Origin: Bacteroidales bacterium
GTDB lineage: Bacteria; Bacteroidota; Bacteroidia; Bacteroidales; Paludibacteraceae
DNA length: 64,000 nt
Direction: 5' to 3'
NCBI GenBank assembly: GCA_015061165.1
Contig: SUXC01000005.1
Span: 62,001 to 126,000 of the forward strand
Within the stretch, counting starts at the first letter, position 1; each line of letters begins with the position of its first letter. Below are positions 20,101-29,229 of the stretch, in pieces. The notes beneath the pieces are model-generated. The model ran no database searches and was not told the DNA's origin. It saw only the letters and a list, made by a program, of their open reading frames with translations. A program made the translations under genes and the position numbers.

Positions 20101-20517
20101 CATTTGCGCCAATTGGATGAACTCAAGCAATCTGTTCAGAACGCAAGCTACGAGCAGAAAGACCCATTGCTCATTTACAAACTGGAGTCGTTCAATATCT
20201 TCAAGCAGATGCTGGATCGCTTCAATCGTCGAGCTATAGCCATCTTGCTGCGCGGTCAGATTCCAACCCGCGACCCACAAGAAGTGCGCCAAGCGCATGC
20301 GCAACAACGCCACGATTACTCGCGTTATCGTACGCAGAAAGATGCTGTGGCTCGTGCCGCTGCTGCCAGTGGTCAAGCTGCTGCGGCTAACCGCGACACA
20401 CGCGAGATGCAGCGCCCTGAGCCACTCCGCGTAGAGAAGAAACCTCGTCCAAACGACCCTTGTCCATGCGGTTCGGGCAAGAAATATAAACAATGCCACG
20501 GTAAAATGGAAGCATAA
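17191..20517 (+). CDS. secA: Protein translocase ATPase SecA
   Basis: 1108 aa, the long form usual in Bacteroidota. It is the motor that pushes preproteins through SecYEG. Visible motifs are MATGEGKTL (Walker A, about residue 192), [19 protein letters not shown] (about 300), [28 protein letters not shown], a helical wing/scaffold region ([11 protein letters not shown]) and the zinc-binding tail [15 protein letters not shown] linker of about 100 residues precedes the tail. The ATG follows a heptad-containing leader. It is monocistronic or reads into the small secreted protein 7 bp downstream. Confidence 0.98.
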   Translation: MGLVEFITKLFGNKSQKDMREIMPYVEKIKVVYEEIDALSNDALRARSAVLMSRIQERVADKKARIAELKANIEDLEIDKREKVYNEIDHIEKDIKSTYEDVLREILPEVFAIVKSTARRFAQNEEIEVTATQMDRDLAADSRFDFVEIDGDKAIYFNKWTAGGNEHVWDMVHYDVQLIGGVVLHEGKIAEMATGEGKTLVATLPVFLNALTHEGVHVVTVNDYLAKRDSEWMGPLYMFHGLTVDCIDKHKPNSDERRRAYACDITFGTNNEFGFDYLRDNMATSPMDLVQRGHNYAIVDEVDSVLIDDARTPLIISGPVPKGEDQMYDEYKHRVELLVRTQNTLTTKLLTEAKAKMQSADEKEREAGELALFRCFKGMPKSKALIKYLSEPGVKVRLQKTEEYYMQENEKHMHVATDELYFVIDEKHKTIELTDKGIDTLTGNMEDTQFFVLPDVGSEVAEIEKAGLSDEEKRQKKDEILANYSVKSERVHTVHQLLKAYTLFEKDVDYIIDDNQVKIVDEQTGRVMEGRRWSDGLHQAVEAKENVKVEAATQTFATITLQNYFRMYNKLSGMTGTAETEAGEFWNIYKLDVVVIPTNRPIAREDMNDRIYRTKREKYNAVIDEITELVKAGRPVLVGTTSVEISELLSRMLNLRKISHNVLNAKLHQREADIVAEAGRKGMVTIATNMAGRGTDIKLTPEVKEAGGLAILGTERHESRRVDRQLRGRAGRQGDPGSSVFFVSMEDDLMRMFGSDRLAGLMDKMGFQEGEMIEHKMISDSIERAQKKVEENNFGIRKRLIEYDDVMNQQRNVIYAKRHHALMGERIGVDITNMIYDTAASVVADARDVMDYEGLQMDVMQVFAMEVPFTEEEFRSSRENVLADKLAEEALDTFKRRMETLQKVAYPVIKKVYEERGAMYENILIPISDGKRAYNVAVNLKSAYETECREVVREFEKRMLLFVIDDEWKEHLRQLDELKQSVQNASYEQKDPLLIYKLESFNIFKQMLDRFNRRAIAILLRGQIPTRDPQEVRQAHAQQRHDYSRYRTQKDAVARAAAASGQAAAANRDTREMQRPEPLRVEKKPRPNDPCPCGSGKKYKQCHGKMEA

Positions 20518-20524
20518 ATATATA

Positions 20525-21490
20525 ATGAATATGAAACGATTTAATTTGTTAATACTACTTTTAGTATCGGCCATGACGTCTGTAGTGGCAGAGCAAACTC
20601 CTACTGCACCAGACCAAGTCAGTAGCATGTGTGAATGGTTGCGCAAATTGTCAGGATGGCCTGCACACTACTGCTACTGCTCAGAAGAAAGCCACACGTT
20701 TGGATTCCCATTGGATACGAAAATAACGGAAACAGTCTGGTATAATGCCACGCTGGGAGATGTTAAACAGGGTATCACGGCATATCTTTATGCTGATTGC
20801 GAGGTGAAACTGGATATATATTCCCTATGTTCATCTGCCAATGCAATGTATTCATATACCCTTTCACCCAATCAAACCCGCGATATTAACAGCGATGCAA
20901 TCGAGAACAAATTAGCCAGTCTTGGCGTACAGGACATCAGTGATTATACTCCTGTGCATATTAAGATATATCCTGTTGGTGGCACTGGAGGTCGTGTGAT
21001 ATGTATGCCGTATAATCAGGGCTATCATTCTACTTGTTCTGATTGTTTGGCGATTTTCCCTGAGATGACTATTGTTAGTTCACATGCGGACGATGTCTTT
21101 TATTTAGACCCTACCTATATCCCACAAGGCAAAGGATTGGCTGTTTCATGGAACGAGCCTAATGCTGTTCCATGCCATCTTAAGATTACTCGCGCGACAT
21201 GCGATGGCGAACTGCTCGCAGAGGCGGATATTGCAACAGAGGAGCAATCCTACCATATAGATATTAACCTATTAGAGAACGCGCGCGTAGCAGGCGAACG
21301 ATTGTATCTTCACTTTACGCACGATGCATCGGCTGTAGGGCGTATCCTATTGCAGGAATATGAGAATACTCCTACATCCCTTATTGATGTTATCACTGAA
21401 TCAGAGGCGCAAATCATAATTGACCGCAATGGTATGATGTATATCCGTCGCGGTAATGAACGATATACGGTATTGGGAAATAAATTGTAA
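20525..21490 (+). CDS. Secreted protein with T9SS-like C-terminal tail
   Basis: 321 aa. It has a signal peptide (MNMKRFNLLILLLVSAMTSVVA), then a beta-rich, Cys-containing body (SMCEWLRK, HYCYCSEES, STCSDCLAIF) with no recognised domain. The final 25 residues (IIIDRNGMMYIRRGNERYTVLG) resemble the short sorting tails of T9SS cargo in this group. It begins only 7 bp after secA and ends 4 bp before lgt, so it is probably co-transcribed with both. Function unknown. Confidence 0.75.
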   Translation: MNMKRFNLLILLLVSAMTSVVAEQTPTAPDQVSSMCEWLRKLSGWPAHYCYCSEESHTFGFPLDTKITETVWYNATLGDVKQGITAYLYADCEVKLDIYSLCSSANAMYSYTLSPNQTRDINSDAIENKLASLGVQDISDYTPVHIKIYPVGGTGGRVICMPYNQGYHSTCSDCLAIFPEMTIVSSHADDVFYLDPTYIPQGKGLAVSWNEPNAVPCHLKITRATCDGELLAEADIATEEQSYHIDINLLENARVAGERLYLHFTHDASAVGRILLQEYENTPTSLIDVITESEAQIIIDRNGMMYIRRGNERYTVLGNKL

Positions 21491-21494
21491 TAAA

Positions 21495-22412
21495 ATGATT
21501 AGTAGTTTATTATCCGTAGTTTGGGACGTAGATCCTATTCTCATTCATATCGGCAATGGAGGCATTCGTTGGTATGGCCTATTGTGGGCGATAGGTATTT
21601 ATCTATGCTATCTCATTCAGGTTAAACTATACAAGAATGAGAACTGCCCTGCCGATTGGACGGACAAGCTCTTCATGTGGATGGTCATAGGCTTGATTAT
21701 CGGTGCCCGCGTAGGACACTGTTGGTTCTATGAGTGGCACGATGTCACTTTGCCGGGCATGAAGGCTTATTGTCAGTATATGGGTATCTCCACCGAACCC
21801 GTACAAATCTTCGGTTGGACAATCAACTATCGCAACCCTTATATTGAGCATCCATTCAAGTTGCTCAAGATTTGGGAAGGTGGTTTATCCAGTCATGGTG
21901 GCGCTATTGGTCTGCTGACGGCAGCATGGCTGCTCAATAAAAAGGTGTTCTCCAAAGAGCCTAAGTTCCATACCTCCCTCCTGTGGATTATGGATCGTCT
22001 TGTAGTGGGTGTTTGTGTAACTGCCACACTGATTCGCCTTGGCAACCTCATGAACTCCGAGATTTATGGTACGCCTACCGACCTGCCATGGGGTTTTATC
22101 TTCGTGCGTGACGGACAAACAGTGCCATGCCATCCTACACAAATCTACGAGATGCTTTATTGCATTGTTGCATTCATGGTAACATGGCTCATGTATTGGA
22201 AGGGCAAGGCATACAAGCGCGAAGGACTACTCTTGGGTGTGTTCTTAGAGATAATCTTCTTTACGCGCTTCATGTTGGAGTTCATCAAGAACGACCAAGA
22301 ACTCTTTGAGGCTAATCATCTGCTTAATATGGGACAATGGCTATCCTTGCCATTCATCATTTGGGGTATATGCCTTATTATACGCGCGTGTAGATTAAAG
22401 GTAAAAGAGTGA
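21495..22412 (+). CDS. lgt: Phosphatidylglycerol-prolipoprotein diacylglyceryl transferase
   Basis: 305 aa from the ATG at 21495; the ORF track start at 21456 lies inside the upstream gene. It transfers diacylglyceryl from phosphatidylglycerol to the lipobox Cys of prolipoproteins in the inner membrane. Seen: about seven hydrophobic segments, the signature IRLGNLMNSEIYG, and HPTQIYEMLY. The window carries many lipobox proteins that would be its substrates. The stop overlaps the next gene's GTG by 4 bp. Confidence 0.95.
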   Translation: MISSLLSVVWDVDPILIHIGNGGIRWYGLLWAIGIYLCYLIQVKLYKNENCPADWTDKLFMWMVIGLIIGARVGHCWFYEWHDVTLPGMKAYCQYMGISTEPVQIFGWTINYRNPYIEHPFKLLKIWEGGLSSHGGAIGLLTAAWLLNKKVFSKEPKFHTSLLWIMDRLVVGVCVTATLIRLGNLMNSEIYGTPTDLPWGFIFVRDGQTVPCHPTQIYEMLYCIVAFMVTWLMYWKGKAYKREGLLLGVFLEIIFFTRFMLEFIKNDQELFEANHLLNMGQWLSLPFIIWGICLIIRACRLKVKE

Positions 22413-23812
22413 AACCACTGATTAACATAGGGATTCTGTTGTGTTGCATCTCGTTGTCCACATGGGCGCAGGATGTGATGGATATTAGTTTGCTTCACAC
22501 TATTGTCAATGATACGAGCCGTATCGACACCACTTCTGTGGTTCCATCTATGACCGCAGACACAACATCCGTGCTTCTTCCCGACACCGTAACAATGACT
22601 ATAGATAAACAGGATACGGTCATTGTGATACACGGGCTGTTGGATAGCCTGAATGCACCTGCCACGTTGGACGAAGATGCTATCCTATTGGAACTGGTGG
22701 CGCGCCAAAGCCAACTCTTGCATGCCAATGACACCATTTGGGACCAGTATCCTCATCCTTTGTGTATGCAACTGATGTATATACCTGCCACTTTCCCCTC
22801 GCTCACAGATACTACCAAACCTAACGAATACACCATTCCTGCTATTCGCGCCAAGGCCAGAAGGTATATCACTACGCACCATGCGCATTTCTATACGGCT
22901 ATCAGTGATTCGAACCGACTCAAAACCATGGTCTTGGACAATATAGATGTCAAACGTGCTATTGTGAAAGACTTGGAGGAAGACCGTATGGATATTGAGC
23001 GTGCGATACGCTATCAGAACTCGCCGTGGCGAAAGGAGCTCAACCTCTCTTTGCAAATCACCCAGAACTATGCCACCGAAAACTGGTATCAGGGTGCTGC
23101 TAATTCGTTTGCTATGTTGGCAAGTGCGAAAGGAAAGCTAACCTATAATCAGGATAACCTTTCGTGGGAGAGTACGGGTGAATGGCGTGCGGGTGTCAGC
23201 ACCGTCAGTGGAGACTCGCTGCGCATTATCAATACAACGGATGATGTCTTCCGTATCAATAGTAAGTTTGGCTATCAACTCCACAAGATGTGGTATGTTT
23301 CCACGAACGTTGAGTTCCGAACCAACCTGATGAATAACTGGCGCAAGAACACCACGGAGTTAGCCTCGGCTTTCCTAACGCCTATACGATTCATGTGGGG
23401 ACTTGGTATTGATTGCAAACCAATTAAGGGACTGGATATCAATATCTCTCCTGCCACATACAAGATGGTGTATGCGTTGAATGCTGACCCTGATAAGGTC
23501 AATGTTACCGAGTATGGTATAGAGGCTGGAAAAAACAGTTTGAACGAGTTGGGTAGTTCGGTGCGCATTGATTGGAAGTGGCGACCTGTGCGAGAGATTA
23601 TTGTAGAAACTAATTTCTATTTCTTTACCAACTACAAGCGTATTGAGACCGAATTGGAGGTAGATGTGGACTTCATTATCAACCGTTATTTGTCTGCGAA
23701 GGTGATGTTGCATCCTCGCTATGATAGTGCGGTGGAGGTCAATCCTAATATGAAAACAAAGATGCAGTTCAAGGAGTTTATCAGCATCGGTTTCTCACAT
23801 ACATTTAGATAG
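22409..23812 (+). CDS. DUF3078 family outer-membrane-associated protein
   Basis: 467 aa, GTG start in a GTGA overlap with lgt. It has a signal peptide (LLCCISLSTWAQ) and a disordered, Thr/Asp-rich segment to about residue 90. The C-terminal 270 or so residues are of the DUF3078 type: LNLSLQITQNYATENWYQGAANSFAMLA, then alternating beta strands ending in ...SIGFSHTFR, as expected for an outer-membrane barrel. A paralogue is at 29792. Function of the family is unknown. Confidence 0.85.
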   Translation: MKPLINIGILLCCISLSTWAQDVMDISLLHTIVNDTSRIDTTSVVPSMTADTTSVLLPDTVTMTIDKQDTVIVIHGLLDSLNAPATLDEDAILLELVARQSQLLHANDTIWDQYPHPLCMQLMYIPATFPSLTDTTKPNEYTIPAIRAKARRYITTHHAHFYTAISDSNRLKTMVLDNIDVKRAIVKDLEEDRMDIERAIRYQNSPWRKELNLSLQITQNYATENWYQGAANSFAMLASAKGKLTYNQDNLSWESTGEWRAGVSTVSGDSLRIINTTDDVFRINSKFGYQLHKMWYVSTNVEFRTNLMNNWRKNTTELASAFLTPIRFMWGLGIDCKPIKGLDINISPATYKMVYALNADPDKVNVTEYGIEAGKNSLNELGSSVRIDWKWRPVREIIVETNFYFFTNYKRIETELEVDVDFIINRYLSAKVMLHPRYDSAVEVNPNMKTKMQFKEFISIGFSHTFR

Positions 23813-23814
23813 GA

Positions 23815-23842
23815 TGTAAAGTGTAGAGTGTAAAGTGTAAAG
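23815..23842. repeat. 7-bp-period array, TGTAAAG family
   Basis: TGTAAAG, TGTAGAG, TGTAAAG, TGTAAAG. It is the complement of the TTTACAC family at 33088 and 57047. Confidence 0.75.
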
Positions 23843-23852
23843 GCAAGGATTT

Positions 23853-24794
23853 ATGGATAAAAAGGATATAAGAATAGTATACATGGGTACTCCCGACTTT
23901 GCGGTCGAGAGTCTTCGCGCGTTAGTGGAGGGCGGATATAATGTGGTGGCAGTAGTCACTATGCCCGACAAGCCCGCTGGGCGCGGACACCAGTTGCAGT
24001 TCTCTGCCGTAAAGCAATATGCTCTGTCGGTGGGTTTGCCTATATTGCAACCTCAGCGTCTAAAGGATGAAAACTTTCTTACGGAACTTAAGTCCTACAA
24101 TGCTGATTTGCAGATTGTTGTGGCATTCCGTATGTTGCCCGAGGTGGTGTGGAGTATGCCTCGTTTGGGTACGTTTAATCTCCATGCCTCTCTCTTGCCT
24201 CAGTATCGTGGTGCTGCGCCTATCAACTGGGCTGTTATGAACGGCGACCGCGAGACGGGTGCTACCACCTTTATGCTCCAACACGAGATTGATACGGGCA
24301 ATATCATTCTGCAAGAGCGTATTGCTATTGCAGATGATGAGAATGTCGGCTCCGTTCACGACCGACTCATGATGATGGGGGCGGACTTGGTTACTCGCAC
24401 TGTGGATGCTATCATCGAGGCGGACAATCAGGGATTGCCTGTAACTACCATTCCGCAAGACAATTCGATAGAACTGCGCCCCGCACCCAAAATCTTTAAG
24501 GATACGTGTATGATTGACTTTTCTCGGACAGCCGAACAGATACGCAATCATGTGCGTGGACTCAGTCCATATCCTGCGGCATGGATTGGCGAGATGCCTG
24601 CCAACCATCCTTTGTCCGAGGTACTTCGTGGGGCTAAAGTCTATAGGGCGGCTATCACGCAAATACCTGAGCAAAAGGGACATATCATTGTGCCTTGTGC
24701 GGACGGGTATATTGATTTGCTCGAACTCCAACTGCCGGGCAAGAAGCGTATGGACGCTGCTGCCTTGCTCAATGGTATCCGCGTGAATAATTAA
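23853..24794 (+). CDS. fmt: Methionyl-tRNA formyltransferase
   Basis: 313 aa. It formylates initiator Met-tRNA. Seen: the N-terminal Rossmann start RIVYMGTPDFAVESLRAL, the SLLPQYRGAAPINWAVMNG signature with catalytic residues, HEIDTGNIILQE, and a C-terminal OB-type domain (RGLSPYPAAWIG). The length is normal. It follows a TGTAAAG heptad array and is separated from nadK by a GACTCCC array. Confidence 0.96.
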   Translation: MDKKDIRIVYMGTPDFAVESLRALVEGGYNVVAVVTMPDKPAGRGHQLQFSAVKQYALSVGLPILQPQRLKDENFLTELKSYNADLQIVVAFRMLPEVVWSMPRLGTFNLHASLLPQYRGAAPINWAVMNGDRETGATTFMLQHEIDTGNIILQERIAIADDENVGSVHDRLMMMGADLVTRTVDAIIEADNQGLPVTTIPQDNSIELRPAPKIFKDTCMIDFSRTAEQIRNHVRGLSPYPAAWIGEMPANHPLSEVLRGAKVYRAAITQIPEQKGHIIVPCADGYIDLLELQLPGKKRMDAAALLNGIRVNN

Positions 24795-24798
24795 TGTT

Positions 24799-24875
24799 GG
24801 AATCCCGACTCCCGATTCCTAAATTTGGACTCCCGACTCTGGACTCCCGAATTTGGAATCCCGACTCCCGACTCC
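24799..24875. repeat. 7-bp-period array, CGACTCC family, 11 units
   Basis: Eleven heptads (77 bp) in perfect register: GGAATCC, CGACTCC, CGATTCC, TAAATTT, GGACTCC, CGACTCT and so on. It fills the fmt-nadK junction. Relatives occur at 26308, 52832 and inside pepP (44249). Confidence 0.9.
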
Positions 24876-24892
24876 TGAAAGAACAAAATACT

Positions 24893-25747
24893 ATGGTAAT
24901 CGCAATTTTCGGAAATACCCTTCGCTCTGATACGGTTCGCGAGGTGAAGCATGTCGTTGAGTTTTTGCAACAGCGCAGTGTGGATATTGTCATGTCGCAA
25001 GAACTGCGCCATGAAACATCTTATCGTGAGTTCCCATCTGTAGATGATTATGTGTCGCATACGGGCAATACGATTGATTTTGCGCTTTCGTTGGGTGGCG
25101 ATGGCACGTTTTTGACCACTGCTTCGTTGATTGGGCACCTTGATATTCCGATATTGGGTATCAATTGTGGGCACTTGGGGTATTTGGCGGAGATACATAC
25201 CGAAAATGTGGATGCTGTATTGGAGCAACTGATTAGCAATAACTACACCATTGAGCAACGCCGAATGTTGGAGGTTACTTGCCAGCATGATGGCAAGATT
25301 GCTTCGCCCTATGCGCTCAACGAGGTGGCTATTCTTAAGTCGGGTCTGAGTAGTATGATTACGGTGGATGTTACGCTCAATGGCGAGTACTTGCACAACT
25401 ATAAGGCGGATGGTTTGCTTGTTGCAACTCCCACTGGCTCAACGGCATACAATCTCAGTGTAGGTGGTCCTTTGCTTGACCCGCATGTCAATGCTATTAT
25501 CCTCTCTCCTGTGGCTACGCATAGCCTTAATATCCGCCCTTTGGTGGTGTTAGACGATAGCAAAATAGATATTAAAATCTCCAGCCGTAATGGTAATTAC
25601 CTGCTCAGTGTGGACGGCAGGAGTCAGGTGCTGAATCAGGATATCCAACTGCATATTGAACGTTCGCAACGTACCATCAAACTGGTGCGAATCAGCGGAC
25701 AAACGTTTATGCAATCACTCAAGGAAAAATTATATTGGGGTAAATGA
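24893..25747 (+). CDS. nadK: NAD kinase
   Basis: 284 aa from the ATG at 24893. The ORF track start (24794) would translate the heptad array and is rejected. It phosphorylates NAD to NADP. Seen: VIAIFGNTLR, the GGDGTFLTTA motif, LGINCGHLGYLAE, NEVAILKS, ADGLLVATPTGSTAYNLSVGGPLLDP and LSPVATHSLNIRPLV. It overlaps the HD-domain gene by 4 bp (ATGA). Confidence 0.96.
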   Translation: MVIAIFGNTLRSDTVREVKHVVEFLQQRSVDIVMSQELRHETSYREFPSVDDYVSHTGNTIDFALSLGGDGTFLTTASLIGHLDIPILGINCGHLGYLAEIHTENVDAVLEQLISNNYTIEQRRMLEVTCQHDGKIASPYALNEVAILKSGLSSMITVDVTLNGEYLHNYKADGLLVATPTGSTAYNLSVGGPLLDPHVNAIILSPVATHSLNIRPLVVLDDSKIDIKISSRNGNYLLSVDGRSQVLNQDIQLHIERSQRTIKLVRISGQTFMQSLKEKLYWGK

Positions 25748-26304
25748 TTGACTACGAGGCATTAATCGCAAAATACTGTGCGGATAACACGGCACTTCAG
25801 CATATTATTTTGACCCATTCGCGGCAGGTGGCTGACCGTGCTTTAGCGATTGTTCAGGCACATCCCGAGTGGGTAGCGCGGGGTGAAGTGGACCCTGTGT
25901 TTGTGGAGGAGGCTGCTATGTTGCACGACATTGGTGTGGTGCTATGCGATGCGCCTAAGATTCATTGTTTGGGCAAGCATACCTATATTGAGCATGGCTA
26001 TTTGGGTGCAGAGATTCTGCGTCAGGAGGGTCTTCCTAAGCATGCTGCGGTGGCAGAGCGACATACGGGTACGGGCATTACGATTGAGCAGATTATCCGC
26101 GAGCAATTGCCTGTTCCGTTGCAAGATTATATGCCTCGTACACTGGAGGAACGCTTGATTTGTTATGCCGACAAGTTTTATTCCAAAACGAAGTTAGGTC
26201 AAGACAAGCCTATGTCTAAAGTCCGCCACCATCTATGGAGATATGGTTCCGATTCAGTCCGTCGTTTTGATGAACTGCAACAGTTCTTCGAACCCACTAC
26301 CTAA
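25744..26304 (+). CDS. HD-domain phosphohydrolase-like protein
   Basis: 186 aa. The HD-superfamily metal pattern is visible as H at ILTHSRQVADRA, HDIG at AAMLHDIGVV, then EHGYLGAEILRQ and AERHTGTGIT. It resembles the small uncharacterised HDIG proteins often found near nadK or tRNA genes; the substrate is unknown. The start codon overlaps the nadK stop, so the two are co-translated. Confidence 0.85.
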   Translation: MIDYEALIAKYCADNTALQHIILTHSRQVADRALAIVQAHPEWVARGEVDPVFVEEAAMLHDIGVVLCDAPKIHCLGKHTYIEHGYLGAEILRQEGLPKHAAVAERHTGTGITIEQIIREQLPVPLQDYMPRTLEERLICYADKFYSKTKLGQDKPMSKVRHHLWRYGSDSVRRFDELQQFFEPTT

Positions 26305-26307
26305 TCT

Positions 26308-26403
26308 CCGCTCCCCGACTCCCGATACACCTCCTGCCCTCTATCTGCCCGCCACTTCCATTGGAACCTCATTGGAACCTGATTGGAACCTGATTGGAAT
26401 CTC
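26308..26403. repeat. GACTCCC fragment plus 11-bp-period array
   Basis: A short CCCCGACTCCCGAT stretch directly after the HD gene is followed at 26360-26403 by four exact 11-mers (ATTGGAACCTC, ATTGGAACCTG twice, ATTGGAATCTC). A weak hairpin (GGCAGG...CCTGCC) follows at about 26417. Confidence 0.75.
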
Positions 26404-26483
26404 ACAGACACTTAAGGCAGGGATAAACCTGCCTTCGTTAAGGGACTACTAATGTTTTTTTTGTATGTTTTTTGGTTCACATC

Positions 26484-26514
26484 TTGCGTATGTGCAATTT
26501 TTTTTGTACCTTTG
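26484..26514 (+). promoter_or_regulatory. pdxJ promoter
   Basis: TTG at 26484 and TACCTTTG at 26507, 20-bp spacer. The start codon lies only 8 nt after the -7 box, so the transcript has almost no leader. Confidence 0.85.
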
Positions 26515-26522
26515 CAGCGATT

Positions 26523-27245
26523 ATGACCCGATTGAGTGTAAATATCAACAAAGTGGCTACGTTGCGCAACGCGCGCGGGGGTAATCTGCCCGACGTGGAG
26601 CAGTTTGCTGTGGACTGTGAAGGCTTTGGTGCAGAGGGGATTACGGTGCATCCTCGCCCTGATGAGCGTCATATCACCCGAGCAGATGTTCGTGCGCTGA
26701 AGGAGATTGTAACAACGGAGTTTAATATCGAAGGCAATCCCGAACCTGCGTTTATGGATTTGGTGTTGGAGGTCAAGCCTACCCAAGTAACCCTTGTGCC
26801 TGATGCGCATGACCAATTAACGAGCAATCATGGTTGGGATACGAAGGCGCATTTTGCCAAACTGACAACCATTATTCAGCGTTTCAAGAATGTGGGTATC
26901 CGTGTCTCTGTGTTTGTGGATGCTGATGCTGAGATGGTGGAATACGCTGCCAAAGCAGGGGCGGATAGGGTAGAACTCTATACGGGTCCATATGCTGAGG
27001 TGTATGATAAAGACCCAGAGACTGCGATAAACATGTACCGTGCTGCGGCAGAGAAAGCGCGTGATTTGGGATTAGGGCTGAATGCGGGGCATGACCTCAA
27101 CCTGCGCAACTTAAAGGCATTTGTAACGGCCTTCCCATGGGTAGATGAGGTGAGTATCGGACACGCGCTCATCGCGGATGCATTATATTTAGGAATACAA
27201 GAAACTATTAAACAATACAGATATGCTCTTTCAAATTCAAACTAA
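26523..27245 (+). CDS. pdxJ: Pyridoxine 5'-phosphate synthase
   Basis: 240 aa from the ATG at 26523; the upstream extension in the ORF track runs through the promoter. It condenses 1-deoxyxylulose 5-phosphate with aminoacetone phosphate-type substrate to make pyridoxine phosphate. Seen: [77 protein letters not shown] and [16 protein letters not shown]. It is followed at once by exbB. Confidence 0.97.
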   Translation: MTRLSVNINKVATLRNARGGNLPDVEQFAVDCEGFGAEGITVHPRPDERHITRADVRALKEIVTTEFNIEGNPEPAFMDLVLEVKPTQVTLVPDAHDQLTSNHGWDTKAHFAKLTTIIQRFKNVGIRVSVFVDADAEMVEYAAKAGADRVELYTGPYAEVYDKDPETAINMYRAAAEKARDLGLGLNAGHDLNLRNLKAFVTAFPWVDEVSIGHALIADALYLGIQETIKQYRYALSNSN

Positions 27246-27246
27246 C

Positions 27247-27930
27247 ATGGATACAGCCATGACTGCTGTACAAGACTCGTTGGCAACGATGGAACAACCA
27301 ATGCAAGAATCAATCAACCTCTTTACGATGGCTCAGTATGGTGGGTGGATTATGATTGTGTTGGCATTGATGTTGGCGTTTGCGCTTTATTTATTCATTG
27401 AACGTATGGTGGTGCTGACTAAGGCTACCAAGGAGGATAAGACCTTTATGAACCGTATCCGCGACTATATCAAGGAGGGTAAGATTGACTCTGCGGTCAA
27501 ACTTTGCCAACGCACCGATACACCTTCTGCACGCATGGTAGAGAAGGGTATTTCGCGTATTGGTCGCCCCATGCAAGATGTGCAAGTGGCTATTGAGAAT
27601 GTGGGTAACTTAGAGGTTAGCACTTTGGAGAAAGGATTGGTGCTGATGGCTACTATTGCTGCGGGTGCGCCTATGCTTGGCTTCTTGGGTACGGTGCTGG
27701 GTATGGTGCAGACCTTCTTTAATATGGCGCAAAACGCAAGTGGTGTGATTGAGATTTCCACCTTGTCTGAGGGTATGTACCAAGCCATGGTGACTACGGT
27801 TGGTGGTTTGATTGTGGGTATCTTGGCTATGTTCGCATACAATTTCTTGGTATCGCGTATTGACCGTGTGGTTCGCCAATTGGAGTCGCGCACGATGGAG
27901 TTTATGGACTTGCTCAACGAGCCTGTATAA
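27247..27930 (+). CDS. exbB: ExbB/TolQ/MotA proton channel protein
   Basis: 227 aa. Start chosen at 27247, 1 bp after the pdxJ stop, rather than at 27223 inside pdxJ. It is an inner-membrane subunit of the proton channel that energises TonB. Three membrane segments are visible (GGWIMIVLALMLAFALYLFI; MATIAAGAPMLGFLGTVLGMVQTFF; VTTVGGLIVGILAMFAYNFL), with the family's TIAAGAPMLGFLGTV pore motif. It is the first gene of an exbB-exbD-tonB set. Confidence 0.93.
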   Translation: MDTAMTAVQDSLATMEQPMQESINLFTMAQYGGWIMIVLALMLAFALYLFIERMVVLTKATKEDKTFMNRIRDYIKEGKIDSAVKLCQRTDTPSARMVEKGISRIGRPMQDVQVAIENVGNLEVSTLEKGLVLMATIAAGAPMLGFLGTVLGMVQTFFNMAQNASGVIEISTLSEGMYQAMVTTVGGLIVGILAMFAYNFLVSRIDRVVRQLESRTMEFMDLLNEPV

Positions 27931-27940
27931 CCCATGCCTT

Positions 27941-27968
27941 TAAACTTTCAACTATAAACTTTCAACTG
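27941..27968. repeat. 7-bp-period array, TAAACTT/TCAACTN family
   Basis: TAAACTT, TCAACTA, TAAACTT, TCAACTG lie between exbB and exbD. Related arrays are at 43432 and 45291. Confidence 0.7.
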
Positions 27969-27972
27969 AAGT

Positions 27973-28380
27973 ATGGCACTTAAAAGACGAAACAAAGTGG
28001 AGGCTACATTCGCCATGTCCTCCATGACTGACTTGATATTCTTGCTATTGCTATTCTTTGTGATGGTAAGTACCATGTCTTCGCCCAATGATATTAAGAT
28101 CAACTTGCCCCAAGCGCGTGCTAAATCTACTACCAAGCAGGTGGTGGCTAAAGTGAGTATCGACAACTTGGGTAACTACTATGTGGCTCTTGGTCGTCAG
28201 AAACCTATGCCTATCATGGCGGAAGACTTAGAGGCATATCTCTGCACGATTCAGCAGCAAGATAGTGCTATGTATATTGCTTTGCATGCGGACCAAGATA
28301 TTGCTTATCGCGAGGTAGTGAATGTCTTGGATATTGCTAATGAGCATAAGATGAAGATTGTTTTGGCTACGAAGAAGTGA
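27973..28380 (+). CDS. exbD: ExbD/TolR biopolymer transport protein
   Basis: 135 aa. One N-terminal membrane segment (MTDLIFLLLLFFVMVSTM) carries the conserved Asp of the proton path, followed by the periplasmic domain (INLPQARA...VSIDNLGNYYV...IALHADQDIAYREVVNVLDIANEHKMKIVLAT). It overlaps the TonB-like gene by 4 bp (GTGA). Confidence 0.92.
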   Translation: MALKRRNKVEATFAMSSMTDLIFLLLLFFVMVSTMSSPNDIKINLPQARAKSTTKQVVAKVSIDNLGNYYVALGRQKPMPIMAEDLEAYLCTIQQQDSAMYIALHADQDIAYREVVNVLDIANEHKMKIVLATKK

Positions 28381-29213
28381 AAGAGTATCAATCACATATC
28401 ATAGCAGCAGGTGGAACGATTGTTCTGCTGTTGCTGTTGTTCTTGTTGCTTTTCAAACTGACGATGGTGGCTCCCATACAGTTGGAGGACGAAGGTATTA
28501 TTATCACCTTTGGCGATGCTGATGAGGGTGGTGGTACCCCCGATGTATTGCCTATGCCTGACCCTATTACGCAGGTAGAACAGCAGCCTGCTGCTCCCAT
28601 GCCTACACCTGCTCAGCCTTCCGAAAACGACCTGATGGTACAGGAGGATGAGGAGTCATTGGCATTGGCGCAACAAAACGAGGATGACCTCAAACGTCAG
28701 GCTGAAGAGGAGGAGATGATTCGCAAGCAAAAGGAGGAAGAAGCGCGGCTGGAGGCCGAACGTATAGCCCGTGAGAAGGCTCTTGCCGAACAAAAAGCGC
28801 GCGAGGAAGAGGCTATCAAGAAAGCCCAAGCCATGGGAGCCTTGTTCGGACAAGCGGGTTCTACAGAGGGTGCGAATGCCGAGAATGCTACGGCTACACC
28901 TGCTGCCACCAGCAAGGGCAATCCTGTCGGCAAGAACTTCGGCTCGGTAAACGGCAACATGTGGTCTTTGCAAGGGCGTAGTATGAAGAGTATGCCCAAA
29001 CCTTCTAATGATTTTAAGGAAGAGGGTAGAGTGGTCGTTTCTATCCGTGTGGATAAAGCGGGTAACGTAATCAAAGTATCGCTGGCTGGTGGTACGACCA
29101 TTAGTGATCAGTACACGATACAATTGGCTTTGGATGCTGCGCGCAAGGCTAAATTTACAGAAGGAGATAAAGAACAAATAGGTTCTATTACATATAATTT
29201 CAAACTCAACTAA
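28377..29213 (+). CDS. TonB/TolA-like energy transducer
   Basis: 278 aa, GTG start coupled to the exbD stop. One N-terminal membrane anchor (IIAAGGTIVLLLLLFLLLFKL) is followed by a Pro/Gln stretch and a long charged helix rich in Glu/Lys/Ala (EEEMIRKQKEEEARLEAERIA), as in TolA. A TonB-type C-terminal domain ends the protein (GRVVVSIRVDKAGNVIKVSLAGG...ALDAARKAKF). It would span the periplasm and transmit proton-motive force from ExbBD to outer-membrane partners. Confidence 0.88.
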   Translation: MKEYQSHIIAAGGTIVLLLLLFLLLFKLTMVAPIQLEDEGIIITFGDADEGGGTPDVLPMPDPITQVEQQPAAPMPTPAQPSENDLMVQEDEESLALAQQNEDDLKRQAEEEEMIRKQKEEEARLEAERIAREKALAEQKAREEEAIKKAQAMGALFGQAGSTEGANAENATATPAATSKGNPVGKNFGSVNGNMWSLQGRSMKSMPKPSNDFKEEGRVVVSIRVDKAGNVIKVSLAGGTTISDQYTIQLALDAARKAKFTEGDKEQIGSITYNFKLN

Positions 29214-29229
29214 AAAATTAACAATTATC

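Noticed and set aside
24799-24875. CRISPR array
   Set aside because: The units are 7 bp with no spacers, the family changes between arrays, and no cas gene is present.
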